From the NCBI GenBank assembly GCA_018242685.1, contig JAFEBM010000053.1, forward strand, positions 1 to 64,000: DNA of 64,000 nucleotides, written 5' to 3'. The stretch comes from Nitrospira sp. GTDB taxonomy: Bacteria; Nitrospirota; Nitrospiria; Nitrospirales; Nitrospiraceae. Under the pieces are notes generated by a model that ran no database searches, was not told where the DNA came from, and worked only from the letters and a program-made list of their open reading frames with translations. Below, in pieces: positions 1 to 8,975 of this stretch (positions within the stretch are counted from its first letter, which is position 1; every line of letters begins with the position of its first letter). A program made the translations under genes and the position numbers.

Positions 1-99
1 GCCTTCGAGATGATTATCGGGAGTATTTATTAATTGACTTCAAGCGCGCGCTCACAACATAAGAGCCCGGGCCAGTCATGACTTGGGGCACATCTCGCT

Positions 100-235
100 T
101 TCGATCGAGCAAGCTCGAAGCCTTCTCAGACACTTCTTTGACCAGAATCCCCATCTTCGGGTACGACAGCTCGAAATCAACCGGCCAGCCATAGTGCCGC
201 AACCGTTCGCTCGTGGTGAAACAATGGCAACCGAT
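100..235 (-). pseudogene. Decayed copy of the hemD 3' end
   Basis: Read on the minus strand, this stretch encodes SERLRHYGWPVDFELSYPKM followed by GILVKEVSE. It aligns with the C-terminus of the intact HemD next door (SERLRHFDWPVDFEPSHPKM, GVLVKELSE). The nucleotide match to roughly 570-710 looks like about three in four bases, so the copy is old or came from a relative. No intact upstream HemD part exists here, and the reading frame runs on into unrelated sequence. It sits downstream of the YgiT-type gene, so that gene is bracketed by the real hemD 3' end and this remnant. Limits are approximate. Confidence 0.75.
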
Positions 236-271
236 GCTCGCGGCCGGAGAAGACCCGCGGAAACTCAACGA

Positions 272-517
272 TCACACCGCTTGGGCGACAGGTACTCGTT
301 GCGTCCTGGTTGTCTTGGCTTTCCCGGATGCGATCGCATGAACATGTTTGAGCGTCTTTGCAGTGTAATAACGGCTTCCACAGTGATCACATACGCCGAT
401 CACAACCTGTTCGAGAATCACGAAGCCGGTTTTATGCTTGAAGGCCTCGCGATCAACTCGCTTGCCCCTTACGATGCCTCTGCAAAATTCACAGCCATAT
501 CCGAATTGCTTCTTCAT
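272..517 (-). CDS. YgiT-type zinc-finger domain protein
   Basis: An 81-residue protein with two CxxC pairs: CEFC near residues 9-12 and CDHC near 43-46. This is the layout of the YgiT-type zinc finger, also the N-terminal domain of MqsA-like antitoxins. There is no C-terminal helix-turn-helix, so it is the zinc-finger part only. The middle (KTGFVILEQVVIGVCDHCG) and the following Y-Y/A-K-T resemble that family. A GGAGACG ribosome-binding site lies about seven bases before the ATG. In many genomes such proteins sit beside a small toxin of the DUF4258 or RelE type, but no such partner is visible. It follows hemD by 44 bp and is enclosed by hemD-derived sequence. Role beyond zinc binding is unknown. 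Confidence 0.75.
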   Translation of the reverse strand: MKKQFGYGCEFCRGIVRGKRVDREAFKHKTGFVILEQVVIGVCDHCGSRYYTAKTLKHVHAIASGKAKTTRTQRVPVAQAV

Positions 518-561
518 AGTTACGTCTCCGTGACTCTAATATACGGTGGGATCGGTGGCTG

Positions 562-1395
562 TTACTCAGTGCGTTTTGACGACAGCAGATGGGCGATCTG
601 CTCGCTGAGTTCTTTGACCAGCACTCCCATCTTCGGATGTGACGGTTCGAAGTCAACCGGCCAGTCGAAGTGACGCAGCCGTTCGCTGGCGGTGGGACCG
701 ATGGAAGCCACAACCACCTTCTTCAATGCCGTTTGAAAGGCTTGCACCTTTCCATCCTCTTCCAACACCTGCATGACATGATCCACCTGTGCAGCATTGG
801 TAATCAGCACCACCTGGACGAGCCCGGCTATGACTTCATCGAGTGCATGGCGCATCTGGCTAAGATCCTCTGGCAGTGCCCATTTATAGATTGGAACCGG
901 AAAGACCTCCGCACCTCGCTGTTCCAATGCTTGCAGCAGATCGGGGTTAGAAACCCCATACTCCTGCAGCGCCACCCGCAATCCTTTTATAGACCGATAC
1001 TGATCCAGCGCTGAAACCAGATCGACCCAGGTATCCGGTTCCGGCACCGTCACCGTCGCTTGAAGCCCGACGGCTTTGAGGGCTGCGACCGGTTTTGGCC
1101 CTCGTGCGATGATCGCCGTGTCTTTGAGCACCGCGACGATGGACGACCAGGCATAGTGGGTCTTGAGCAGATCAAACAGTATCGTTGTGCCGATGCCAGT
1201 CAGGAGAATCAGAAGGTCGACGCGACCGGCCATAAGCCTGGCCCCGAACTCATGCGCCGCTGGGTTACCTTCCAATGGGATCTCGCGCAGGGCTGGAGCT
1301 ACGAGCGGCTTGCCGCCGTAACGCTCGATCAGGCGGGTAATCTCCGTTGCCATCCGGCTCTCGAACCCAGCAACTGTCATCCCGCTCAATGTCAT
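562..1395 (-). CDS. hemD: Uroporphyrinogen-III synthase
   Basis: A 277-residue cytoplasmic enzyme that cyclises hydroxymethylbilane to uroporphyrinogen III, the branch point to heme, siroheme and cobalamin. The sequence opens with the family's typical start (MTLSGMTVAGFESRMATEI), has the first-domain segment LILLTGIGTTILFDLL, and the C-terminal element VVASIGPTASERLRHFDWP, in which the IGP-T-A motif is the best conserved part of the family. Length is normal for a stand-alone HemD. The gene is not next to other heme genes here. Its 3' end is duplicated in decayed form at 100-235, on the far side of the YgiT-type gene. Function is assigned from family motifs; the domain is highly divergent in general, so the call rests mainly on the C-terminal motif and overall pattern. 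Confidence 0.88.
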   Translation of the reverse strand: MTLSGMTVAGFESRMATEITRLIERYGGKPLVAPALREIPLEGNPAAHEFGARLMAGRVDLLILLTGIGTTILFDLLKTHYAWSSIVAVLKDTAIIARGPKPVAALKAVGLQATVTVPEPDTWVDLVSALDQYRSIKGLRVALQEYGVSNPDLLQALEQRGAEVFPVPIYKWALPEDLSQMRHALDEVIAGLVQVVLITNAAQVDHVMQVLEEDGKVQAFQTALKKVVVASIGPTASERLRHFDWPVDFEPSHPKMGVLVKELSEQIAHLLSSKRTE

Positions 1396-1530
1396 GGGCG
1401 TAAGGGAACTAAAGCAATAATCTAGCTAAATCATACTTATCATACCAAAGGAGCCGGTTTTCCGTTGACGGCTGATCGTGGTCTCCCTACTATGCATATT
1501 TCAGTCGGATCAACGAACGAGTTGCTTAAT

Positions 1531-1968
1531 ATGACGGCTCCACTCCATAGAGGTCTTCGCCATTTGGCGCTGCGTGTCCTCGATCTTTCTCGATCGCGAA
1601 GATTTTATGAACAGGTACTCGGCTTTCAGTCAGTGTGGGAACCGGACCAGGAGAACGTCTACTTTAGCTCCGGCATCGACAATCTGGCGCTCCACCAAAT
1701 TCCAAAAGATGAACTCGTCTCCTACCAGCCCCCAAGAGCCCAACTACTCGATCACATCGGGGTGATTCTCGACAGTCCGCAAGCCGTCGATCAGATGTAC
1801 CAAGAGATCTTGCCGAAGATCGAATCTCTAGGCGGACGAATAGCCAAAGAACCCAAGCAGCACCGTGACGGCAGTTATTCGTTCTATTTCTCGGATCCCG
1901 ACGGCAATCTGGTCCAGGCTCTGTATGAACCGGCGATCAGCAGGTTGAGGATCAGTGCCGACTCATGA
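1531..1968 (+). CDS. VOC family (glyoxalase-type) protein
   Basis: A small vicinal-oxygen-chelate fold protein. The first strand (HRGLRHLALRVLDLSRSRRF) carries a metal-type His, followed by YEQVLGF; the second module has LLDHIGVILD and ends with YSFYFSDPDGNLVQALYEP, the classic VOC finish with the Glu ligand. That gives a candidate H...H...E metal site. Members include glyoxalases, ring-cleaving dioxygenases and resistance proteins, and the substrate cannot be told. The ATG at 1531 fits the domain start but lacks a clear ribosome-binding site. A TTG at 1465, 11 bases after AAAGGAG (1447-1453), would add 22 residues. The stop overlaps the next gene's start as ATGA, implying coupled translation with the MBL-fold protein. 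Confidence 0.82.
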   Translation: MTAPLHRGLRHLALRVLDLSRSRRFYEQVLGFQSVWEPDQENVYFSSGIDNLALHQIPKDELVSYQPPRAQLLDHIGVILDSPQAVDQMYQEILPKIESLGGRIAKEPKQHRDGSYSFYFSDPDGNLVQALYEPAISRLRISADS

Positions 1969-3596
1969 GCCAGATTTGGACCAGTCTTCCCAAAAATCAT
2001 TACGTGAGCCTCACTCCCTGGTGTTGGGTACAACTGGAGAGCGCGGAACCACCAGGACCCTTCCCTTTCATAGGCGGAGTATCCCCGGATGTCGTCGCCG
2101 GCCTCCACGAAGCTCATAGCCTCCTCTCCAGCGCAATCGACACGGCTATCAGCGATGTCTTTTCAAAGCGGGCGCCGCTCGACGATCCCGATCGACAGCG
2201 ACGGTTGGAAGATGCTTATGCGGAGTTGGTCAACACACGACCATATCTTCAACAACACATCCGCTGCGGGCGACGACCGGATGGGGCCTTCCAGTGGGAA
2301 TTCCCGCCCGATCCAGTCAAATCCGCAACCGTGACCAACGGTGGTCTCCGCATCTTTCACGCGATCAATCACCAGGCGATCCCCATCGGATTCAATGGAC
2401 GACCGCTGGGACCAAACGTTGGGAAACTGCTCGGGCTGCTCGACGGAACCCATACCGCGGATGATCTCCGATCGGCGCTGTCGGCCATGCCGCGTGATGC
2501 ACAGGGACCGCTGACGAGATTCCTTGGAGCGCTGCAGCAGTATGGTTGCTTGGCCGTTTCATCAACGGCCTCTATCCGGCGACATTGGCACGATGTCGTT
2601 CAGGATCAGGACATCGTGCACCTGGGACATGCTGCCCTCCTTTATCGGCAACGGGACAGCGCCTTCCTCTTCGACCCATGGCTTCTGCCGTGGTTTGCCG
2701 AATCGCCGTTGCCGTCGGTCTGGACCGGACTGTTCCCAAAACCCGCCGCCGTGTTTTTGACTCATGACCACGATGATCATGTCGATCCTCGCACCTTGCT
2801 TCATTTACCGAAAGACACGCCGATCATCGTGCCCAGTCGGAGGAATCGGACAGGACTGTTCTTTGACTATCGATCGCTCCTCGCAGAACTGGGGTTTGAT
2901 CGAGTCATCGAGCTGGCCCATGGGGAAACGTGGCCGTTTGAAGGCGGTGTGGTCGTGTCCGTCCCCTTCTATGGAGAAGACCCATGCGACCTGAATATGC
3001 CCAGGAATTGCTACTTGATTTCGGATCGAGGGCACAATGTGCTGATCCATGCGGATAGCGGTCCGACGAACGACGGACGGTCCGCTCTCAAGGACAATGT
3101 CATCCAGAAATTAGTCGGGCAATATGGACCGATTCCGCTGGTGTTCGCGTCACAACAGCAGTTGCTTGAAATCCGGAGCCATGCCGCCCATGCCTCCCTC
3201 TCCCATCCCGGCAAGTGGCTGAATGTCGGAGAAAACGGCTATCTCACGAACGCCTATCTCGCCGAGGTCTGCGCGGCCGCCCAGGCACGGATGTTCGTTT
3301 CCTACGCCACCGGTGGAGCTGACTGGTACCCAGACCACCTGTCTTTCATGTTCAGCCGCCGCAATCCCTGCAGAACCGCACTCTTAACGGCTCATTGGGA
3401 ACAACCTGAAAGATTGAAAGACCTTCTAGTTTCACAAGAATGTCGCTATCATCGTGCCCACGTCTTCGATATCTATCGAGCCCTGAGTGAGAGAATGATC
3501 GAGATCAGTTCGGCAAGAGAAACCCTCGCCCCGCTGACGCTGTACCGGTTGGATCACGGCGATCCCCCCTTCATGAAAACGGGCAAGGGCCGATAG
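1965..3596 (+). CDS. MBL-fold metallo-hydrolase with N-terminal extension
   Basis: A 543-residue protein. Roughly the last 340 residues form a metallo-beta-lactamase fold: [20 protein letters not shown], then [10 protein letters not shown] (the metal-binding HxHxDH-type motif), and later His/Asp ligands in LIHADSG. This resembles the UlaG/NAPE-PLD branch rather than true beta-lactamases. Around residues 125-185 a segment ([20 protein letters not shown]) looks like a small winged-helix or PqqD-like module, which in other families recognises peptides. The start ATG overlaps the stop of the VOC gene (ATGA), and the epimerase follows after 23 bp. No signal peptide is seen, so it is probably cytoplasmic. 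The substrate is unknown; a two-step modification with the VOC partner is only inference. Confidence 0.8.
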   Translation: MSQIWTSLPKNHYVSLTPWCWVQLESAEPPGPFPFIGGVSPDVVAGLHEAHSLLSSAIDTAISDVFSKRAPLDDPDRQRRLEDAYAELVNTRPYLQQHIRCGRRPDGAFQWEFPPDPVKSATVTNGGLRIFHAINHQAIPIGFNGRPLGPNVGKLLGLLDGTHTADDLRSALSAMPRDAQGPLTRFLGALQQYGCLAVSSTASIRRHWHDVVQDQDIVHLGHAALLYRQRDSAFLFDPWLLPWFAESPLPSVWTGLFPKPAAVFLTHDHDDHVDPRTLLHLPKDTPIIVPSRRNRTGLFFDYRSLLAELGFDRVIELAHGETWPFEGGVVVSVPFYGEDPCDLNMPRNCYLISDRGHNVLIHADSGPTNDGRSALKDNVIQKLVGQYGPIPLVFASQQQLLEIRSHAAHASLSHPGKWLNVGENGYLTNAYLAEVCAAAQARMFVSYATGGADWYPDHLSFMFSRRNPCRTALLTAHWEQPERLKDLLVSQECRYHRAHVFDIYRALSERMIEISSARETLAPLTLYRLDHGDPPFMKTGKGR

Positions 3597-3619
3597 ACCA
3601 TTTTTCTTTGAGGAGAGCC

Positions 3620-4642
3620 ATGGCCGGGACACAGTCGCCGATTCTTGTCACAGGAGCAGCGGGATTCATCGGATTTCATGTGGCCATGCGCCTGTTGGAC
3701 CGTGGCGACCAGGTGATCGGCCTGGACAATATCAACGACTACTACGATGTGCGATTGAAACAGGCTCGGCTCGCCCAATTGACGCCGCACGAACGATTTC
3801 GTTTCGTCAAACTCGATCTCTCCAATCGACAAGGCATGCGGGATCTCTTTGCCGACGAATCGATACGGCGCGTGGTTCATCTCGCTGCCCAGGCAGGCGT
3901 CCGCTACTCACTGGCCAATCCTCACGCCTATACGGAAAGCAACGTCGAGGGGTTTCTCAACATTCTGGAAGGCTGCCGGCGGAGCGCCATCGAGCATTTG
4001 GTCTATGCCTCGTCCAGTTCTGTCTATGGGGGGAATACCCATATGCCGTTCTCCACCCATGACAACGTAGACCATCCGGTTTCGCTGTATGCCGCGACCA
4101 AAAAAGCGAATGAACTGATGGCTCACTGTTATGCGCATCTCTATCAGCTATCCTGCACCGGTCTTCGATTTTTTACCGTCTATGGACCATGGGGGCGCCC
4201 CGACATGGCCCTCTTCATCTTTACGAAAGCCATCTTGGAGGGCAAACCGATCGAAGTCTTTAACCAGGGTCGGATGAAACGTGATTTCACCTATGTGGAC
4301 GATATTGTCGAGGGGATCATCCAAACGCTTGATCACCCGGCGACGGCCGATCCAACCTGGTCTGGGGATCGGCCGACACCAGGAACCAGCTCGGCTCCGG
4401 CACGAATCTACAATATCGGCAACCATCGGCCGGTCGAACTGCAGCACTTTATCGAGGTCCTGGAGCAGGCATTAGGAAAGAAGGCGGAGAAAAAACTGAT
4501 GCCGTTGCAACCGGGGGATGTCCCTGCGACTTACGCCGATATCGACGATCTCACCCGTGATATCGGATTCAAGCCGACCACCTCGATCGAAGTGGGCATC
4601 CCCCGGTTTGTAAAGTGGTACCATGAGTTCTATCGAATCTGA
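3620..4642 (+). CDS. UDP-glucuronate 4-epimerase (NAD-dependent SDR)
   Basis: An extended short-chain dehydrogenase that interconverts UDP-glucuronate and UDP-galacturonate for surface polysaccharide synthesis. The NAD-binding GxxGxxG motif is visible as [13 protein letters not shown], followed by the family-typical [14 protein letters not shown]. The catalytic YxxxK is [11 protein letters not shown], preceded by the Ser-rich [29 protein letters not shown] and [14 protein letters not shown] are signatures of the CapI/GAE-type epimerases rather than GalE. Length (340 aa) is normal. The ATG at 3620 follows AGGAG at 3611-3615; a TTG at 3608 is less likely because it precedes that site. No other polysaccharide genes are adjacent, so its pathway here is open. 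Confidence 0.88.
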   Translation: MAGTQSPILVTGAAGFIGFHVAMRLLDRGDQVIGLDNINDYYDVRLKQARLAQLTPHERFRFVKLDLSNRQGMRDLFADESIRRVVHLAAQAGVRYSLANPHAYTESNVEGFLNILEGCRRSAIEHLVYASSSSVYGGNTHMPFSTHDNVDHPVSLYAATKKANELMAHCYAHLYQLSCTGLRFFTVYGPWGRPDMALFIFTKAILEGKPIEVFNQGRMKRDFTYVDDIVEGIIQTLDHPATADPTWSGDRPTPGTSSAPARIYNIGNHRPVELQHFIEVLEQALGKKAEKKLMPLQPGDVPATYADIDDLTRDIGFKPTTSIEVGIPRFVKWYHEFYRI

Positions 4643-4657
4643 CCAACTGGGCAACGC

Positions 4658-5221
4658 TTAGAAACACCCCACAGGTACGAACCCTCTCCCAAAGAGCTTC
4701 GAGAGCGCCATGTAGCGCGCATTATCGTAAAACGAATAGCTTGGCTCTCGCTGATTACGTCCTGTGATATCTCCGCCATAAGACGGGTCAGATCCGAAGA
4801 ACATCCCTCCACGGGTCCTCTGCACCAATTGCATCCATTCCATGTATAACGAACACACTTCGGCCTGTGCTGAGCCGGAAGACGTGTTGCTCGCATGCCA
4901 GTCATGCGCCCAATCCGGCGCCTGACGTCCTTCTGCCCCCGAAGTACGTTCCTGATAGGAAGGCACCTCATAATGGGGTTCGCTGGTAGCCGTGGTTCGA
5001 GGAGCCATCGGCATATTTTCTAAATCCGGCACGACGGAAAGCGGCTTGAGTACCATGGCTTCGCAGCCGGTTTTCTCCTTGTTGGTGTAGACGACACTGC
5101 CGTCTGCTTGAAGGCATTTCCAAGTCGTATCAGATCCGGTTAGGGTATCTGAGAATGCCGGAACAGCGGAAAGGACTGTCAGCATTGCAACTAAGAAAGG
5201 AAACATCCGTATCGGCCGCAT
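4658..5221 (-). CDS. Secreted protein with DUF4124-like N-terminus
   Basis: A 187-residue protein. The ATG at 5221 is fixed by a strong GGAGGTG six bases upstream and gives a signal peptide (MRPIRMFPFLVAMLTVLSAV, then PAFSDT), so it is exported. The mature start, TWKCLQADGSVVYTNKEKTG followed by C, resembles the DUF4124 pattern of an aromatic-Asp-Gly-x-V-x-Y/F-T/S repeat with flanking Cys residues. The remainder is polar, Ser/Thr/Glu-rich, ending in a more conserved-looking RYMALSKLFGRGFVPVGCF. It converges on the epimerase with 15 bp between stops. Function is unknown; an envelope role is inference from export. Confidence 0.75.
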   Translation of the reverse strand: MRPIRMFPFLVAMLTVLSAVPAFSDTLTGSDTTWKCLQADGSVVYTNKEKTGCEAMVLKPLSVVPDLENMPMAPRTTATSEPHYEVPSYQERTSGAEGRQAPDWAHDWHASNTSSGSAQAEVCSLYMEWMQLVQRTRGGMFFGSDPSYGGDITGRNQREPSYSFYDNARYMALSKLFGRGFVPVGCF

Positions 5222-5646
5222 GGGACACCTCCAAATCGTGTAGCGAGGGCACTCAGTGCCCAGACACTCATGGTCATTCCTATGAAACTGTGCCCACAGC
5301 CTACGCAATACTTTATTCTTTGGTCTATGCCCCTTTAGAGGGGAAACCAGTGCTGGAGCCTGTTTAGAGACAATCGGCGATCGCTGATCCTCACTCACCG
5401 CATCGTTCTCGATATCACCAAGCCGCTCCCTCCCGGGGCCGCTGGTATTACAAAGCGCTGAATTCAGTGCACAAAAGTGCCCATCCGACATCCTGCTTTA
5501 CCTTGTCCCTACCGGAGACCTCAGGTATCCTGCGTATCTCCTTGCCGGTAGCCGGTGATCCTGTGATGACGATAGAAGACGCCGTCGATCGCCAAGCGTG
5601 CCGTCCCAAGACGCATCACCACGAGGAAACGAGTTGAAGACGCGAC
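5222..5646. other. Divergent intergenic region
   Basis: A 425-bp gap between the secreted-protein gene and the antiporter gene, which are transcribed away from each other, so it must hold promoters for both. A small hairpin, CCCCT-ttag-AGGGG, lies at 5330-5343. No convincing coding frame or clear consensus promoter was found. Confidence 0.5.
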
Positions 5647-7665
5647 ATGACTGATCACAGCGTACTCGGCAATTTGCTCCTCATTTATACCGTCTCCATC
5701 GCAGTGGTGTTTCTATTTCATCAATTTCGATTGCCGTCTATTGCCGGGTTTCTCGTCGCCGGGGCTTTGATCGGTCGGCATGGGTTCAATCTGATTTCTG
5801 ATATCGCGACGGTGCAAGTGCTGGCGGAAATCGGGATTGTGCTGCTGCTGTTTACCATCGGTATCGAATTCTCACTGGTGCAACTGGCCTCGCTTCGTCG
5901 GCTGCTCTTGATTGCCGCTCCGATCCAAGTTGGGGGGGTCATCGCGATTGCATGGCTCGGCGGCACCATGGCAGGATTACCGATATCTCAAGCGATCTTT
6001 TGGGGGTTTCTACTCTCGCTCAGCAGCACCGCGATTGTGTTGAAAGCGTTGGCTGCCAGTGGAGACAGCGACTCACCGCACGGGCGAGCCACCATCGGGA
6101 TCTTGATCTTCCAGGACCTGGCCGTCGTCCCGATGATCTTGTTGACGCCCATTCTCGCCAGCCATGGCGATGGAACGCTCACCGCAGTGCTGTTCTCGTT
6201 GGTGAAATCCATGGTGGTGGTCGCATGCATTGTCGCGGCTGCGTGGTATGCGGTTCCGAAATTGCTCGACCACATCGTTCGTAGCCGAAGCCGAGAACTC
6301 TTTCTGTTGACCATCATCGTCATGTGCCTCGGCATTGCTTGGTTGACGTCTCTCGGCGGGCTGTCGCTCGCCTTAGGAGCCTTCATCGCCGGGCTCGTGA
6401 TTTCCGAATCGGAGTACAGCCATCAAGCCATCGCCGAGGTGTTGCCGTTTCGAGACAGTTTCAATAGCCTGTTTTTCGTCTCCATCGGCATCCTGATGGA
6501 TTGGCGTATTCTGCTGGAGTATCCGCTCGTCGTGACCGGTGTGTTACTCGTCGTACTGCTCGTCAAATTCGTCGCCGGAGCAGGAGCCGTTTTGACGATC
6601 TCTGTGCCCCCTCGCTCGGCCGTCATGACAGGAATTGCCCTTGCCCAGGTAGGCGAGTTCAGTTTTATTCTGGCGCAGGTGGGCCTGGAGAATAAACTTT
6701 TGTCCGGACCGCCCTACCAAATCTTTCTGGCGGTCTCGGTCTGCTCCATGATCATCACGCCGTTCTTGATGCAGCTATCCCCCCATCTCTCGCGACGCGT
6801 CGAGGCCATGCAACGGCTTCACCATTGGCTTCCCGGACAGACGGCGGCCCATGTGCTCGAAGCAGAGGGGCGGAATCTACGCATCAAGGACCATGTGATT
6901 ATCGTGGGATATGGGCTCAACGGACGCAATCTGGCCCGTGTATTGGGTGAGACGGAAGTGCCCTACATCGCGTTGGATTTGGACGGAGATATCGTGCGCC
7001 GAGAAGCGGCCCACGGCTTGCCGCTCTACTATGGCGATGCCACAAACCCGAATGTGTTGAGGCACGTGAAGATCGAAGACGCACGGGTCTTGGTCGTCGC
7101 GATCTCCGATCCGTTCATGGCCCGCCGAACCGTGCAGGTGGCTCGAGGCTTGAACCCGAACATTCACATCGTGGTTCGTACACGCTATCTGCGCGAATTG
7201 GAGGAATTGCACCAACTGGGCGTGGACGACGTCGTGCCGGAAGAATTTGAAACGTCGATTGAAATCTTTGCGCTCGTCCTCCGCACTTACAACATGCCGC
7301 AAGATCTCATTGTGCGAAAGGCTGAACAGGTTCGCCGTGAAGGATACGCGCTCTTACGCCGCAGCGAGCTCCCCGAGCTGGCTCACCATCTTCGCGGCGG
7401 CACACTCGCCGATGTCGAGGTGGAGACCTGCCGGATCGAAGAGGATTCGCCGGCGGCCGGAAAGACCATCGCTCAACTGGCGTTACGGCCCCGAATCGGA
7501 ACGTCCATCATCGCGTTGACCCGGAGCGGCGTCACGGAATCCAATCCATCGGAGAAGGTCACACTCCTCGCCGGCGACATTGTGGTCCTGCTGGGAACAC
7601 GCGATCAGATCAGGCGAGCCATGGGGTTTATTTTAGCAAATGAGCGTGAAGCCGAGCAGGCATGA
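5647..7665 (+). CDS. CPA2-family K+/Na+:H+ antiporter with TrkA domains
   Basis: A 672-residue inner-membrane protein. Residues 1-390 hold about 12-13 hydrophobic segments of the Na+/H+ exchanger fold, including the family hallmark LLLFTIGIEFSLVQL and the GFLLSLSSTAIVLKAL segment. A linker leads to a TrkA-N domain with a Rossmann motif (HVIIVGYGLNGRNLARVLGE, near 415-435), then a TrkA-C domain (VETCRIEEDSPAAGKTIAQL to GDIVVLLGTRDQI) at the end. This is the KefB/YbaL/RosB architecture: glutathione- or nucleotide-gated potassium or cation efflux coupled to proton uptake. Length matches the three-domain class. No KefF/KefG-like partner is adjacent, so a precise Kef name is not given. Confidence 0.9.
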   Translation: MTDHSVLGNLLLIYTVSIAVVFLFHQFRLPSIAGFLVAGALIGRHGFNLISDIATVQVLAEIGIVLLLFTIGIEFSLVQLASLRRLLLIAAPIQVGGVIAIAWLGGTMAGLPISQAIFWGFLLSLSSTAIVLKALAASGDSDSPHGRATIGILIFQDLAVVPMILLTPILASHGDGTLTAVLFSLVKSMVVVACIVAAAWYAVPKLLDHIVRSRSRELFLLTIIVMCLGIAWLTSLGGLSLALGAFIAGLVISESEYSHQAIAEVLPFRDSFNSLFFVSIGILMDWRILLEYPLVVTGVLLVVLLVKFVAGAGAVLTISVPPRSAVMTGIALAQVGEFSFILAQVGLENKLLSGPPYQIFLAVSVCSMIITPFLMQLSPHLSRRVEAMQRLHHWLPGQTAAHVLEAEGRNLRIKDHVIIVGYGLNGRNLARVLGETEVPYIALDLDGDIVRREAAHGLPLYYGDATNPNVLRHVKIEDARVLVVAISDPFMARRTVQVARGLNPNIHIVVRTRYLRELEELHQLGVDDVVPEEFETSIEIFALVLRTYNMPQDLIVRKAEQVRREGYALLRRSELPELAHHLRGGTLADVEVETCRIEEDSPAAGKTIAQLALRPRIGTSIIALTRSGVTESNPSEKVTLLAGDIVVLLGTRDQIRRAMGFILANEREAEQA

Positions 7666-7703
7666 CCGCCGGTATCAGCATGAGTACCACTCGAAGAACG
7701 CGG

Positions 7704-8843
7704 TCAACTTCGCCACCGGAGCGTCACTCGTTCTTTGAGAGGATGATCAAGAGGTCGGCCCGTTTGGACTGATGCCTGATGGGCGGCCTTCAATTTGTAG
7801 TACCACTTCGCCGGCATATCGGCATCACCAAGAAACATCGCCGAGGGTTTGTGGCGAAGTCCCATCGCCAGATGCTTCATCGCCCGCTCATCTTGGCCGA
7901 GAAACATTTTCGTCAGCGTACGAAAAACCAAGTTGCCGAACGGAAGCCAATGCAGCCCTACCCAATACGCCGAGAAGTCGATGCGACATTCCATATCGGA
8001 CACGGGTGTGGCCATCAACCGATTAGCGACCCAGGCCCTTCCACATTGCATGAGTTCCACTCGTTGATTCGGCAGCACGAAATCGATCGTCGTCGACAAC
8101 GGCCCTCCATAGATACGTTCCACCCAGTGAAACGGTCCGCTGTTCTTCGCCGGCCGGTGGGAGGTCATCCGAAAACCATTCGGGATCGGCTCAAAGATCT
8201 TCGTCTTCTCATGCATACGGGCATCACTGCGCCACCAAGAATGAACGTAGGGTCCATGAACCGGGTCGATGAGACCGATGATGCCGTCGTCTGGGCTACA
8301 GGTGTAGGTCAGCGAAATGTGGAACGATTGTCGAGGTTCCGATGGAAGCGGCATCCGAGGAACGGGCGGCAAGGGATGGATAGGACCTCGTTCGTCGGCC
8401 AGATACAGCCAAATCATGCCGTCCGTTTCTTCAGCCGGATAGGTCGTGACACCGATCTTGTCGGTTTGTAGATTTCTCTGTTCGGGCAGGGCAGGGATGC
8501 ACTGACAGCGCCCCTTCAAGTTGAACTGCCACCCATGATACGAACATTCCACTCGTTCACCGTCGAACCGGCCGAACGACAGAGGCATGCCTCGGTGAGG
8601 ACAGATATCGCGCATCGCCGCGAGGCCACCGGCGCTATCGCGACAGAGGACGATCGGCAAACCCAACATCTGCAGCCCTTTCATCGTGCCCGGGCGCAGG
8701 GTATGGCTGGGTATGGCTGGATACCAGAATCCAAAGAGTGGATTACTCTTGGAAGATGCGATCTCGGGCAATGACTGTTCGATCATCCGGACCATTCGAT
8801 AGGAAGGAAACTCGCGAGACGGGTATAGTGCAACAAACTCCAA
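7704..8843 (-). CDS. Rieske [2Fe-2S] aromatic-ring-hydroxylating oxygenase alpha subunit
   Basis: A 379-residue oxygenase component. The Rieske cluster motif is complete: CPHRG followed after 16 residues by CSYHGW. The C-terminal catalytic domain has the mononuclear iron motif LIDPVHGPYVH (D-x2-H-x4-H type). These are the features of three-component Rieske oxygenases such as vanillate or phenoxybenzoate oxygenases and related sterol or pheophorbide enzymes. No reductase or ferredoxin gene is nearby. The substrate cannot be inferred. Several in-frame Met codons near the start (residues 1, 17, 20) leave the exact start uncertain. It diverges from the DsrE gene across a 132-bp promoter region and converges on the antiporter gene. 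Confidence 0.85.
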   Translation of the reverse strand: MEFVALYPSREFPSYRMVRMIEQSLPEIASSKSNPLFGFWYPAIPSHTLRPGTMKGLQMLGLPIVLCRDSAGGLAAMRDICPHRGMPLSFGRFDGERVECSYHGWQFNLKGRCQCIPALPEQRNLQTDKIGVTTYPAEETDGMIWLYLADERGPIHPLPPVPRMPLPSEPRQSFHISLTYTCSPDDGIIGLIDPVHGPYVHSWWRSDARMHEKTKIFEPIPNGFRMTSHRPAKNSGPFHWVERIYGGPLSTTIDFVLPNQRVELMQCGRAWVANRLMATPVSDMECRIDFSAYWVGLHWLPFGNLVFRTLTKMFLGQDERAMKHLAMGLRHKPSAMFLGDADMPAKWYYKLKAAHQASVQTGRPLDHPLKERVTLRWRS

Positions 8844-8906
8844 CTATATCGAGAGGATGGCGATAGGTCAAGCCATGCGCACACTGTAGCGCGGTTATCC
8901 AGTTCC

Positions 8907-8936
8907 TTGACACCCCGAAGGACCACATACTATTCT
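8907..8936 (+). promoter_or_regulatory. Sigma-70-type promoter for the dsrE-tusA pair
   Basis: A perfect -35 TTGACA at 8907-8912 is followed after 18 bp by TATTCT at 8931-8936. Transcription would start near 8943, giving a leader of about 33 nt with a GAGGTGAG ribosome-binding site before the DsrE start at 8976. Confidence 0.6.
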
Positions 8937-8975
8937 GTTCATGCATAGAATTTGACTGTGTCATGAGGTGAGATC

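Noticed and set aside
83..673. Long plus-strand frame across the hemD 3' end and YgiT gene
   Set aside because: It is antisense to YgiT and hemD-derived sequence, has no recognisable domain and no ribosome-binding site.
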